In this document: in pieces, positions 9,051 through 18,325 of the stretch
How the letters are laid out: each line of letters begins with the position of its first letter
Numbering within the stretch: the stretch's first letter is position 1
Assembly: GCA_013141065.1 (NCBI GenBank)
Contig: JABFRR010000010.1
Span: forward strand, 78,164 to 142,163
Length of the DNA: 64,000 nt
Reading direction: 5' to 3'
From: Bacteriovoracaceae bacterium
Lineage (GTDB): Bacteria > Bdellovibrionota > Bacteriovoracia > Bacteriovoracales > Bacteriovoracaceae
The notes under the pieces: model-generated
Database searches by the model: none
What the model was told of the DNA's origin: nothing
The model's input: the letters and a program-made list of their open reading frames with translations, nothing else
Program-made: the position numbers and the translations under genes

Positions 9051-9966
9051 AGTGAAGTCCTTCGAAAATAAAATTATGGGATCAATTTTGGGACTTGCTG
9101 TCGGTGACGCACTCGGGGCTCCTGTAGAATTTAAAGAAAAAGGTAGTTTTCCTTATATCTCACACTATCAGGATGGGGGAGAGTTTAATCTTAAAGCAGG
9201 GCAGTGGACTGATGACACCTCACTTATGCTTTGTCTCTTATCAAGTTTTGTTGAAAAAAAAACATTTGATCTAGACGATCAAATGAATCGCTTTTTAAAG
9301 TGGTGGAAGCAAGGTTACATGAGCTCAACGGGTGAATGTTTTGATATTGGAAACACGACCAAAGCTTCACTATCTCGTTTTGAACAAACGAAGTTAGCTC
9401 TGTCTGGTGAAACAAGTGATAAGGCAAGCAACGGAGCACTCATGCGACTCGCTCCTGTGCCACTTTTTTATCATTATGATTTAAGTCTCTCACTTCATCA
9501 AACGGCTTTACAGTGCCAAACTACACATGCTCCTTCTGATTGCATTGAAAGTGCTCAATTACTTTCTTATGTATTAACATCTCTATTAAATGGTGAATCA
9601 AAAGAAAGTGTTTTAAGTTTTAAAGATTATCCTTTACTTGTTTCTGAGAAATTTTTAGCAATAGTAAGAGGTGATATTTTTAAATTGAGTAAAGAGCAAA
9701 TCAATGCTGAGGGCCTGGCCTATAATACCTTAGAGGCAGCACTCTATGCCTTTTTTCATTTTGATAATTTTTATGACGGACTTTTGTTTGTAGTGAATCT
9801 TGGAGATGACTCGGATACTGTAGGAGCTGTCTATGGTCAGATAGCAGGTTGCGCTTACGGATATAATAATATCCCAGCATTTTTGTTAGAAGGATTGTTC
9901 CAAAGAGAGGAGATTGAGTTACTGGCCCGAGAATTTGTAGGACTAATTGAAGGAAAAAGAACATGA
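9037..9966 (+). CDS. ADP-ribosylglycohydrolase (DraG/ARH) family protein
   Basis: Family members cleave ADP-ribose from proteins, nucleic acids or small molecules using two magnesium ions. The sequence shows the N-terminal GLAVGDALGAPVEF, the metal motif GQWTDDTS near residue 56, and the C-terminal GDDSDTVGAVYGQIAG near residue 255, so the binding site looks complete. The given start is TTG inside the end of gpsA; a GTG at 9052 or ATG at 9076 is also possible, and none has a clear ribosome site. The substrate cannot be told from sequence. A dedicated ADP-ribosyltransferase is not visible nearby. Confidence 0.85.
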   Translation: MRFIKVKSFENKIMGSILGLAVGDALGAPVEFKEKGSFPYISHYQDGGEFNLKAGQWTDDTSLMLCLLSSFVEKKTFDLDDQMNRFLKWWKQGYMSSTGECFDIGNTTKASLSRFEQTKLALSGETSDKASNGALMRLAPVPLFYHYDLSLSLHQTALQCQTTHAPSDCIESAQLLSYVLTSLLNGESKESVLSFKDYPLLVSEKFLAIVRGDIFKLSKEQINAEGLAYNTLEAALYAFFHFDNFYDGLLFVVNLGDDSDTVGAVYGQIAGCAYGYNNIPAFLLEGLFQREEIELLAREFVGLIEGKRT

Positions 9967-10856
9967 TTAAAAAAGGCGATATTGTCGAAATTATTGCACC
10001 AGCGAGCTATCATAGCGCCAATGATTTATTAAAAGCCCAAAAAACAATAAAGTCTTGGGGATTAGTGACTAGGACATTTATAGATTTTGACTCTTTTCAT
10101 CCTTTTCATTCAGATGAAGATGAAGCACGATTTGAAGACTTAAAAAGAGCACTTTATTCTCCAGATTCTACTCTCATTTGGTGCCTTCGTGGTGGTTATG
10201 GAAGTGCTCGACTTATTGAGAAACTTTCAAAGTTAAAAAAACCTAAAAAAGAAAAAATTTTCATTGGTTATAGTGATATAACTTCGCTTCATATTTTTCT
10301 CAATCAAAAATGGGGGTGGAAAACGATTCACGGACCTATGATAAGCAGTTTTGGTAATCCAGATTTTAAAAAATCAAGTTTGAATGAAATAAAAAAGGTC
10401 ATCTTTGAAAAATCTTATACGCAAAAAATAAAACTTATTCCGATGAATGAAGAAGCCCAAAAACTAAAAAAAATTCAAGGTGCTTTGTGTGGTGGAAATC
10501 TTTCTGTTATTCAATTGAGCATTGGAACTCCTTCGAAGCTTGTGACAAATGGTAAGATTCTGATACTTGAAGATGTTGGTGAGCGAGGATACAAAGTTGA
10601 TAAAATGCTTAATCATCTTCAAAATGCCAATGTATTAAAAGGCTGTCGTGGAATTATCTTGGGAGAGTTTACCGGAGGCCATGAGGCAAGTGGGGAGTCT
10701 TACGTAGATTTTGCACTAATGAGATTTGCATTAGAATTGAAAGTTCCGGTATATAAAACGGAAGTTTTTGGTCACGGTAAAATTAATAGGCCACTGCTTT
10801 TTAATGAAAAAAAATATACCAAAATTGAAAAAAGTTTTCTCGTTATCAAGAATTAA
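9963..10856 (+). CDS. LD-carboxypeptidase / MccF-like S66 peptidase
   Basis: Serine peptidase family S66, whose members trim the L-D bond of murein tetrapeptides during cell-wall recycling (LdcA) or inactivate microcin C-like compounds (MccF). The nucleophile is in RGGYGSARL (Ser near residue 80); the acidic partner lies in ILEDVGERGY (about 202) and the histidine in FGHGKINRP (about 270). The 297-residue length fits LdcA. No signal peptide, so it is cytoplasmic. It overlaps the glycohydrolase gene by four bases and ends the plus-strand run, overlapping the convergent kinase gene by four bases. Recycling is the more likely role given the envelope neighbours. Confidence 0.88.
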   Translation: MIKKGDIVEIIAPASYHSANDLLKAQKTIKSWGLVTRTFIDFDSFHPFHSDEDEARFEDLKRALYSPDSTLIWCLRGGYGSARLIEKLSKLKKPKKEKIFIGYSDITSLHIFLNQKWGWKTIHGPMISSFGNPDFKKSSLNEIKKVIFEKSYTQKIKLIPMNEEAQKLKKIQGALCGGNLSVIQLSIGTPSKLVTNGKILILEDVGERGYKVDKMLNHLQNANVLKGCRGIILGEFTGGHEASGESYVDFALMRFALELKVPVYKTEVFGHGKINRPLLFNEKKYTKIEKSFLVIKN

Positions 10857-12775
10857 TTTTTTGGAAATAGAAGTTGTACAGTTGTTCCATGGCCAATTGG
10901 ATTTTTCTCAATGTCCAAAGAAGAGACTTGCAGTTTTCCACCAAACAATATCATATATTCCCGGATGAGAGAACTTCCTAGGCCATGGCCAATTTCAGAA
11001 TGAGTCCCTGATGTACTAACAGTCTTATTAGTAAAAAATATATCATTAATTAACTCTGGCTCGATTCCAACTCCATTATCTTTAATAACTAGGTAAGTGT
11101 AATCTTGTGAATCGGTTGAATACAATTCTATGACTGAATTCGGTGGAGAAAACTTAATCGAGTTTGAAATAAGATTATTTAAAATATTATTGATAAAGCA
11201 AGTCCTATCGGCCTTGATAGTTAGAACAGGCGAGATATTAACATCCAAGGAAATATTTTTTTTAAGAAGAGCATCTTCATAAAGTAGTGTTGAAAAAGTT
11301 ATTGCTTCAAGGACATTTACATCAACAAAGTCGATAGAATCTTCATTTTTGGCGTTTATTTCTTGATGCCTAACTACTTTAAGAATATTTTTAATATTTT
11401 CTGTTCCTTGAAAAACTTTATCAAGTTGAAAAAGTGTAGTCTTGTCTAGATTTTCGTTTCGTAATAATTTTTTTGCATAAGAATTCACAACCGTCAATGA
11501 ATTCGCCACGTCATGAGAAAGGACGCGAACGAGTCTAGCATATCTATCTTTGTCCCTGGCTTTTCTTAAAGCAAGAATTTTCTCTTCGTTTAATGTCTGT
11601 ATTTTATAAGCAAGTGCTATCGAAAGAGTAAGCATTTCAAGCATGCTTCCAATCGGAAGAGCATTTTGAGTAATAAAATTATTTTTTATTAAGCCAAAAG
11701 ACATACCAAACCATGCCACAACAAAAAATAAGACAATTGCCCATGAAAATAAATAGAAACGAGAAAGTTTTTGTACTTTATAGAGCTTAATCGCCACGAA
11801 AATAAAAAAGAATAATCCAGAAACAATGACAAAGTCGATTGCCAGACCAAAAAATTTAGCAACTTGATCAAATGCAGGTATTAATCCGCTGATAAAAATT
11901 ATTGAACTAATGATAACGTAGAAATAAAAATATTTTTTAAACCTAGTAAGCAGTCTTGGAACTTCTAAAAAATAATAAGTAAATAAAGTTGCACAAAGTA
12001 TAGAAAGTGAGGAAAAACAAATCAAATAATGAGAAAATGAAAAATAATGATTGGGCAAAAAATTATCGAGGGAGCCCGTTATTGCCAATGAAGCAAGCAT
12101 AAATGAAAAAGCGTACAAACAGTAATAAATGTAAACTTTATCCTTGAGGAATAAAAAAACAAAAAAGTTATAGATAAGTAACAAGAGAATTCCGCCCGTG
12201 TAAAAACTCATAAAACTAGTTTTATCGTTTTCTTTTTGTTCGAGGGATGACTTATCACTTATAAAAACTTGATAGTTTACATTATGGCGACTCGTTATTT
12301 CTAGTAAATACTGAAAGTTTAAAAGTGGGTCAAAGTTTATTTCAATAGAATTAAAGACACCTGAACCAGGCCTTTGAAGTTTTGGTATGTCGGTTCCGCC
12401 TTCACCAATAAATTCTAAGGTTGAGTTATTATTAATTCTAAATAACTTCAAGTGACCATTAATAGAATTAAAATAAAGGTAGCGTTTTAAAGACTCAGCT
12501 GATTGATTTGTGACTGAAAAGCGTAGCAGGGTTTTATTATTTTTATAGCCAAGTTTAAGTGTATTGTTTTCGTTATGTTGAAACTGAGCTTTAGTAAGGT
12601 TTGAAGGAGTGTGAAAGTTTCGAGGAACATTTGCAATATCTATTGAGTTTGAAATGTCTAGATCTATTACACTTTTGTCAATGTAAACTTCAGCTCGTAG
12701 AGTCCAGCTTAAAACTAAACTACAAACAAGCCCAAAAAAAATTCTCAATAATTTATTAAATAATATTTTCATCAA
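10853..12775 (-). CDS. 7TMR-DISM sensor histidine kinase
   Basis: Membrane histidine kinase of 640 residues. Order: signal/first hydrophobic segment (about 5-28), a periplasmic beta-rich ligand domain of the 7TMR-DISMED2 type (about 30-180), seven closely spaced membrane helices (about 190-395), a short coiled coil, a phosphoacceptor box RVLSHDVANSLTVV (His near residue 418) and an ATPase domain with DNGVGIEPE and GHGLGSSLIREYM. It starts five bases after the dsbD-like gene ends on the same strand, suggesting co-transcription. No response regulator is adjacent. 7TMR-DISM receptors often sense carbohydrates or envelope signals; the ligand here is unknown. Confidence 0.9.
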   Translation of the reverse strand: MMKILFNKLLRIFFGLVCSLVLSWTLRAEVYIDKSVIDLDISNSIDIANVPRNFHTPSNLTKAQFQHNENNTLKLGYKNNKTLLRFSVTNQSAESLKRYLYFNSINGHLKLFRINNNSTLEFIGEGGTDIPKLQRPGSGVFNSIEINFDPLLNFQYLLEITSRHNVNYQVFISDKSSLEQKENDKTSFMSFYTGGILLLLIYNFFVFLFLKDKVYIYYCLYAFSFMLASLAITGSLDNFLPNHYFSFSHYLICFSSLSILCATLFTYYFLEVPRLLTRFKKYFYFYVIISSIIFISGLIPAFDQVAKFFGLAIDFVIVSGLFFFIFVAIKLYKVQKLSRFYLFSWAIVLFFVVAWFGMSFGLIKNNFITQNALPIGSMLEMLTLSIALAYKIQTLNEEKILALRKARDKDRYARLVRVLSHDVANSLTVVNSYAKKLLRNENLDKTTLFQLDKVFQGTENIKNILKVVRHQEINAKNEDSIDFVDVNVLEAITFSTLLYEDALLKKNISLDVNISPVLTIKADRTCFINNILNNLISNSIKFSPPNSVIELYSTDSQDYTYLVIKDNGVGIEPELINDIFFTNKTVSTSGTHSEIGHGLGSSLIREYMILFGGKLQVSSLDIEKNPIGHGTTVQLLFPKN

Positions 12776-12779
12776 AATA

Positions 12780-15014
12780 TTATTCTAAGTATTTTTTGAT
12801 TCTAGCAATAGTAACTGTTTCGCCAAGATTTACCAAAGTTCCATCTTTTTTCTGAATAAAATAAGCCGGTACACCAACCAGTCCATTTTTTCTTAGAAAA
12901 CTTCCAATAATCTCATCACGTTTTGTCCAGTCTCCGATTAAAAGTTTTAGGTTGGATTCTTTCACTAATGTCTTAAATGCTTCAGTATCTAATACAAGTC
13001 TTTCGTTTACTTTGCATGTAAAACACCATTTTGCGGTGAAATCGATAAAGACTGTCTCGCCATTGGTTTTGTGATCATTCATTCTTAGTTCTGACCAGGG
13101 CTGCCAGTCTAGGCCTTTACTTTGTTTGTCTTTTATTAAGGCCGTTTGAGTGTCAGTGCTAGCAACAATTTTTGAAGTTGATAAATTTAAAAAGAGTCCA
13201 AGGGCAACTAAGAAGCTGATTGCTCCAAAAAGTTTTTCTTTTTTTCTTAGAATAAAAAATCCCAAATAAATAAACACTAAAACAGTTCCGAGTTTCAATA
13301 AATGTGCTTGGCCATCGACCAAAGCATTATAGACATCGAATAACCACAGTGCTGTTAGAACGAGTGAGAGACCAAGAAGCTTTTTTACTGTATTCATCCA
13401 ATTTCCTGGCTTGGGAATAAAGGCCACAAGCTTTGGATAAAATGCAGTAAGGATAAATGGAGATGCTAGTCCTAAGCCTATCATTGAAAAAATGAGGTAA
13501 ATTTCCAAGCTTGAAGATGTAAAAGCGAATGTTAGAGCAGTTCCTAAAAATGGAGCAGAACAAGGTGTCGAAAGTACAGTGGCAAGTATACCACTTAAAA
13601 AATCACCAAAGAAGCTGTCTTTTATTGTAACGTTTCCGAGCTTTGATCCACCTGGAGTTGAAAATTCAAACAAACCAAATAAATTAAGAGCAAAAATAAA
13701 AAGGCCAATAATCATGACAGCAATGAAATTTGGAGATTGTAATTGAAAGCCCCATCCAACTTGAGATCCAATTGATTTAAGAGACAAAACAATTGTTGCA
13801 AGAATTGCAAAAGTAAAAAGTATACCTAGGGTATAAAATACGTTGTGCTTAATTATTTTACGATGAGATTCGTTTCTATATTTAACAAGTCCAAAGAGCT
13901 TGATGGAAATCACAGGAAGTACACAGGGCATGATGTTTAAAATTAAGCCTCCAACAAAAGCTAAAGCTAGGTAATAAACCAATGTGTTCGTTTCTTGAGC
14001 ATTAATAACGCTAGAATTTGTGTTGTTGCTTGCATTTTCAGATTTTGTAGTAACTGGGGTAGCCACCGGAGTGACTTCAAATCGATCAAACTTTTTTTCA
14101 ATGACAATTGATTTTTTGGTAATTGGATCAGAAAACAAAAATGTGAGGACGTAAGGTTTTTTAAAAATTCCATTGGCAGGCAAATCTTCAGGAGGACTTT
14201 GGTATTCACCATCCCAACTAATTTCAGTAATTCCGCGAAGACTGGCGCTTTCGACAATCAGTGTTTCATGTTTTACATCAAATGGAAGTTTTGGAAAAAA
14301 ATAAAGTAAGTTATTTTTATTCAGGTAGCTTGTATCAATTGTATTTTTTACCTCATAAGTCATGACTAATGTATTATTAGCTTTTCCTTTAGAAAGTTTC
14401 ATATTTAAGTAATCTGGAATGAGTCCAGTTTTAGGAAGGGATTGGAATCTAGAGATGATTTCATTTGAGTTTAATGGTGAACTTTGATCTTTCTTTAAAT
14501 TGACTAAATTTCCTGGATTAAGCTTAAACTCACTTAATTCCTGGCCAGGAATGCAAATATTTTTACAAATCAGCCAAGTGCTTTTGAGTTCGATTTTTTT
14601 TCCTGAATAACGGTTAAAGTCTTGCTTGGAAATTTTGTAAAATATCGAATAGGTCCCTTCATATCCGTAGGCCCAAAGATCTCCAGGTTCAATATATCTT
14701 TTAGGTGCAGGCCATTCTAGTTCTTCAAATTTGATCTCTTTATTGTCCACAGAAAATATATTTTTAATTGGCAATCCAGCGTCCCCTGGATTTTTCCAGT
14801 AGGTGTGCCAATGTGGGTGATTTTCAAAATTCAAGGCCAGGTACTCATTTCCATCTGACTTTATCAACTGTAGTCCAAACTTAAGTGGTTTTTCTGGAAT
14901 AGGCTCTTCTGAAAAAATTGAAGTGTTTACAGAGAGAAAAATGACAAGAATTCTGAGTAAGTGTTTCATTGCAGCCTTTTTGAATGCATCCAGTAATAAA
15001 TATTGTTCCCTCAT
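12780..15014 (-). CDS. dsbD: Thiol:disulphide interchange protein, DsbD/ScsB type
   Basis: Carries electrons from cytoplasmic thioredoxin across the inner membrane to periplasmic thiol proteins. It has an N-terminal periplasmic domain with the ScsB-like CKNICIPG pair (about residue 165), a membrane domain with the two conserved cysteine-proline sites IMPCVLPV (about 361) and STPCSAPF (about 484), and a C-terminal thioredoxin domain with WCFTC (near 660). Start choice: the ATG at 15014 has a GAGG site; an ATG at 14969 gives a shorter, more usual signal peptide (MKHLLRILVIFLS) but a weaker site. The 744-residue form is given. Confidence 0.88.
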   Translation of the reverse strand: MREQYLLLDAFKKAAMKHLLRILVIFLSVNTSIFSEEPIPEKPLKFGLQLIKSDGNEYLALNFENHPHWHTYWKNPGDAGLPIKNIFSVDNKEIKFEELEWPAPKRYIEPGDLWAYGYEGTYSIFYKISKQDFNRYSGKKIELKSTWLICKNICIPGQELSEFKLNPGNLVNLKKDQSSPLNSNEIISRFQSLPKTGLIPDYLNMKLSKGKANNTLVMTYEVKNTIDTSYLNKNNLLYFFPKLPFDVKHETLIVESASLRGITEISWDGEYQSPPEDLPANGIFKKPYVLTFLFSDPITKKSIVIEKKFDRFEVTPVATPVTTKSENASNNTNSSVINAQETNTLVYYLALAFVGGLILNIMPCVLPVISIKLFGLVKYRNESHRKIIKHNVFYTLGILFTFAILATIVLSLKSIGSQVGWGFQLQSPNFIAVMIIGLFIFALNLFGLFEFSTPGGSKLGNVTIKDSFFGDFLSGILATVLSTPCSAPFLGTALTFAFTSSSLEIYLIFSMIGLGLASPFILTAFYPKLVAFIPKPGNWMNTVKKLLGLSLVLTALWLFDVYNALVDGQAHLLKLGTVLVFIYLGFFILRKKEKLFGAISFLVALGLFLNLSTSKIVASTDTQTALIKDKQSKGLDWQPWSELRMNDHKTNGETVFIDFTAKWCFTCKVNERLVLDTEAFKTLVKESNLKLLIGDWTKRDEIIGSFLRKNGLVGVPAYFIQKKDGTLVNLGETVTIARIKKYLE

Positions 15015-15065
15015 TCTACCTCACTTGTGAAATAGAAAACAAGTATTCTGAGTATTTAAAATTTG

Positions 15066-15095
15066 TTTACAAAATGTTAGGCTAAGGCATAAAAT
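15066..15095 (+). promoter_or_regulatory. Sigma-70-like promoter for the 15106 kinase
   Basis: TTTACA at 15066-15071 and TAAAAT at 15090-15095, 18 bases apart, in the divergent gap between the DsbD-like gene and the next kinase. The expected transcription start would be about 15102, only about four bases before the ATG at 15106, so the message would be nearly leaderless. Confidence 0.4.
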
Positions 15096-15105
15096 TCACC
15101 TCAGA

Positions 15106-16422
15106 ATGCTTAAAACTATTTTTTCTTGGATTGATTATCTTTTACCAAAGGACCTTGAAAGCCAAGTCGATCTTTCCATCCTTTTTAGGGCCCGTTTTGC
15201 CGTCGTTTCCAGTTTGGTTGGAATTATCGTTTTAATTCTTTATTTAAGTGGTCTTATTTACTTAGATTTATCTACAGCAATTAAAGTTCGTACATTTTTT
15301 GCTATTTTAATCCTTTTGTCCGTCTTAATTGTATTCAAATCACGTCGAAATCATTTTGAAATAGTGTTAAATGTGGGCACCTTTCTTCAAATCTTTCTGC
15401 TTATGCTATTAGTCTATACTGATACATTTACCGGGCAGGGCTTAGGATTTTTTTCCTTAATTTGGCTGATCCCGCTTTTTATTATGTCCGCGTTTTATTT
15501 TAAACCACAAGTGGGGATGTTAGTTATTTTGGCCAATGTTTTGATAATTTCAGTGCTAATATTTATCACTGGAGGCAACTATTTTAAAGTGCACTTAACA
15601 ATGCCCAATTTCGAAGGTGCTTTTTTATTAACTCTGACTTTGGTCATATTTTTTTCGAGTTTTCTAGCTTTTTTTATTATCCAACTAAATGAAATTCTCA
15701 AAGACGAATTAACCAAACAAAAAGGCTTACTTGAAGAAAGTGCTAAGTTTCAATCATTAGGTCAAATGGCATCCAACTTAGCTCATGATGTGAATAACCC
15801 CCTTTTTACGATACAAGGCAAACTTCACCAAATGAGAAATTTATTATCTCAGGATAAACTAGATCTCAACAAGTGTGATTCAATTGTGGAGGAAGTTGAA
15901 GAAACCATTTTAAAGCTCTCTCAAATTGTTAAGGGTATTAGTACATTTGCGAGGCAAGGATCTGGGGATCAAATAGTTTCAGTGAATGTTGAAGAGCTCA
16001 TTCAAGGAATCATTTTATTAGCGAATTATAAAATAAAGTTGCAGAATATTACTCTAACTGTTGATGTAGAACCACAGACATATTTGATATGTTATCCGTC
16101 TTATATATCTCAAGTGTTGATTAATCTCATTAATAATGCTTTTGACGCTCTTGAAAATATAGACAACAAAATCATTCAAATCCAAGCTTTTGTCGCTAAT
16201 GATTTTGTAGAGATCCATGTTCGTGATAATGGACTTGGAGTTGACTCCTCTATCGAGAAAAAAATATTTGAATCTTTTTTCACGACTAAAAAAGTAGGTA
16301 AGGGGACTGGCCTTGGATTGTCTATTTCAAGTGGATTAGTTAAGTTGCATGATGGTACTTTGAGTTATAGCCGAAAGGGGAATATGACTGATTTTACTAT
16401 CAAGTTACCAAGTTACGAATAA
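15106..16422 (+). CDS. Membrane histidine kinase
   Basis: A 438-residue sensor kinase. Five to six membrane helices fill about residues 25-200 without an obvious periplasmic domain, followed by a short linker, the phosphoacceptor box MASNLAHDVNNPL (His near residue 226) and an ATPase domain with LINLINNAFDALE (N box), DNGLGVD (G1) and GKGTGLGLSIS (G2). The protein looks complete. There is no recognisable ribosome site before the ATG, consistent with the short-leader promoter noted upstream. No cognate regulator is next to it; the following genes encode envelope proteins. Signal unknown. Confidence 0.88.
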   Translation: MLKTIFSWIDYLLPKDLESQVDLSILFRARFAVVSSLVGIIVLILYLSGLIYLDLSTAIKVRTFFAILILLSVLIVFKSRRNHFEIVLNVGTFLQIFLLMLLVYTDTFTGQGLGFFSLIWLIPLFIMSAFYFKPQVGMLVILANVLIISVLIFITGGNYFKVHLTMPNFEGAFLLTLTLVIFFSSFLAFFIIQLNEILKDELTKQKGLLEESAKFQSLGQMASNLAHDVNNPLFTIQGKLHQMRNLLSQDKLDLNKCDSIVEEVEETILKLSQIVKGISTFARQGSGDQIVSVNVEELIQGIILLANYKIKLQNITLTVDVEPQTYLICYPSYISQVLINLINNAFDALENIDNKIIQIQAFVANDFVEIHVRDNGLGVDSSIEKKIFESFFTTKKVGKGTGLGLSISSGLVKLHDGTLSYSRKGNMTDFTIKLPSYE

Positions 16423-16571
16423 TTCATCCTCTTTATTCCGACATTTTTACTTGGTCTTTGTGCTAATTATCCAAAATTCTTATGCCTCCTTTAATTCATT
16501 AATCTTTTATTCCTATTTACCGAAGACTTTATAGAGAATTGCCGCTTAGGCTGATTTTTAGGATGTAGAGA

Positions 16572-17300
16572 ATGAAAAAAATTATACTTGGCTCATGCTT
16601 AATTATTCCCTTAATGACTTCATGTTCATTTGATAAGCAAATGAAGGCCGTTGAACATAAAGCAGCGATAATTAATAAGTATGAAATCGTTGCCTTAAAG
16701 TTGGCAAAGGAAAATAGAGAACTGCGTGCACTTTTAAAAAGACAAGAATTTGAAATTCAAAAGCTCAACCAAGAAAATGCTTTTAGAAAAGTTTCATTAA
16801 AAAGTGACGACCATTCAGAGCATGGCCCAAAACGTACTATTGCCAGTGCTGCACCAGTAGAATTCGATGTAAAAAAAGACCTAGTTGAGTTCAAAACTTA
16901 TAAATGGTCGGGCGATGACATGCTGAAAATTGCCGATAAAGAATTTAAAGCTAAAAACTTTGAAAAAGCCGCACAGTTTTATACTTCAATTTTAAATTAC
17001 TATCCAGATCACAAATCAATAAATGCTGAATTTTATTTTAAGGCCGGAATATCTGCCTATGAATCAGGTGCACATCACGACTGGACTCTAAGTCATTTTG
17101 AAGCTCTTATGACGAAATACCCGACTTCGCAATATTTTAGAAGTGCAAAATTGTGGGTGGCAATGACTCATTTAAAGCTTGGTAAAAAAGATAAGTTTTT
17201 TGCGACTGTAGAAGAATTCAGAAAAAAATATAGAAATACTAATGAGTGGAAAATCTTGAGTTCTCATTATGAAAAAATAGAAGAGAAAACACATGAATAA
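16572..17300 (+). CDS. TPR-containing lipoprotein (YbgF/CpoB-like)
   Basis: A 242-residue protein with a lipoprotein signal peptide (lipobox LMTSC, Cys near residue 18), a coiled coil (LAKENRELRALLKRQEFEIQ) and C-terminal tetratricopeptide-like helices (about 115-235: AKNFEKAAQFYTSILNYYPD, and YPTSQYFRSAKLWVAMTHLK). This order (membrane anchor, coiled coil, TPR) resembles CpoB/YbgF or BamD-like periplasmic scaffold proteins. It overlaps the next gene by eight bases, so the two are translated together. No tol-pal genes are adjacent, so a Tol role is only a guess. Confidence 0.75.
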   Translation: MKKIILGSCLIIPLMTSCSFDKQMKAVEHKAAIINKYEIVALKLAKENRELRALLKRQEFEIQKLNQENAFRKVSLKSDDHSEHGPKRTIASAAPVEFDVKKDLVEFKTYKWSGDDMLKIADKEFKAKNFEKAAQFYTSILNYYPDHKSINAEFYFKAGISAYESGAHHDWTLSHFEALMTKYPTSQYFRSAKLWVAMTHLKLGKKDKFFATVEEFRKKYRNTNEWKILSSHYEKIEEKTHE

Positions 17301-18270
17301 AATAATTATCCTCTTTTTATTAATTCCTACTATTTGTTTTGGATCAACAAACCAGTTTGGTCGCATTGTTGAAATCAAAGGAAGTGGATTTATATCTCAT
17401 AATGGTAAAACTCATGAGATCAAAAAAGGTGAAGTGATTTATGTTGATTCTGAAATAGTTGTAGAGCATTCTGGACAAGTTACATTCACAGACAACGCGG
17501 ATCATCGGTTTCATATGGGAAATGCGACTTCTGTTGGACTTTATTCAAATAAAGTTGAGCTTAGAAGTGGAGACTTATGGATCCAATCTCTTAATAAACT
17601 CGATAGTTATAAATTAACTTCGGCCAATGCTGAAGTGACTTATACAGGTGGAGAAGCTATTTTTTCTTACGACTCTGTTAAAGGTAAATCTCAGTTAATG
17701 GTTATTAATGGACTAATGAAACTTGCAAATTTAAGGGCACCAGAACTTAACTTAAATGTAGCAGAAGGAAATTTTTCATTTGTTGATTTAGTTCACGAAG
17801 AAGGGGCACCAAGAGACCCAACGCCAGTTGGTGAAAATACGTATAACAAATTAGTTTCCTTGTTTTTGGGTGTATCGCCAATGGATACACACTCAGTAGA
17901 TATTTTTAAAGCTCAGGCTCCGACTAAAGTTACTGAACACACTCCTGAAAAAAACCATGAAGAAAGTATTGCACCTCAAAGAACCATTGCATCAGTTAAA
18001 GAACCTATAATTAAAAAAACACCTCGTTCACCACACACTCCGAAATCAGTGAAGGCAACGGGGCTAGTTGTTAAAATTTATGGAAATAATTCTATTCTTC
18101 CAACTGTTACAACTGCGATTTATGACTTACCTAATAAAGCAGCGAGCAGTCGGATGCCCGCTTCTGTGCCAGAGTCTGTTTTAGACCAGGCAGCTCCAAC
18201 AAGTGACGAAACAAATACACCACAGTATAAAGAAAGTGAAAAACTTATTGAAATTCTCAAGAAGCTCTAG
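17293..18270 (+). CDS. FecR-like periplasmic protein
   Basis: A 325-residue exported protein: signal peptide (IIILFLLIPTICFGS), then a FecR-type beta domain (about 20-150; VEIKGSGFISHNGKTHEIKKGE, SGQVTFTDNADHRFHMG, YKLTSANAEVTYTGGEAIF), then a low-complexity Pro/Thr/Lys-rich tail from about residue 200. FecR domains relay envelope signals or bind peptidoglycan-associated partners. No sigma factor is nearby. The gene overlaps the TPR lipoprotein gene, suggesting that the two work at the same envelope site. The tail may be a spacer through the periplasm. Confidence 0.7.
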   Translation: MNKIIILFLLIPTICFGSTNQFGRIVEIKGSGFISHNGKTHEIKKGEVIYVDSEIVVEHSGQVTFTDNADHRFHMGNATSVGLYSNKVELRSGDLWIQSLNKLDSYKLTSANAEVTYTGGEAIFSYDSVKGKSQLMVINGLMKLANLRAPELNLNVAEGNFSFVDLVHEEGAPRDPTPVGENTYNKLVSLFLGVSPMDTHSVDIFKAQAPTKVTEHTPEKNHEESIAPQRTIASVKEPIIKKTPRSPHTPKSVKATGLVVKIYGNNSILPTVTTAIYDLPNKAASSRMPASVPESVLDQAAPTSDETNTPQYKESEKLIEILKKL

Positions 18271-18325
18271 TATTTTATAGAGAGAAATCAATCGCCTTTT
18301 TTGCTTTTAAAAAAGAGAGAGCAGT

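Noticed and set aside
18295..18325. Hairpin CTTTTTT/AAAAAAG before guaB as a riboswitch or attenuator
   Set aside because: Seven pairs, all but one A-T, with no further structure; likely base-composition chance.
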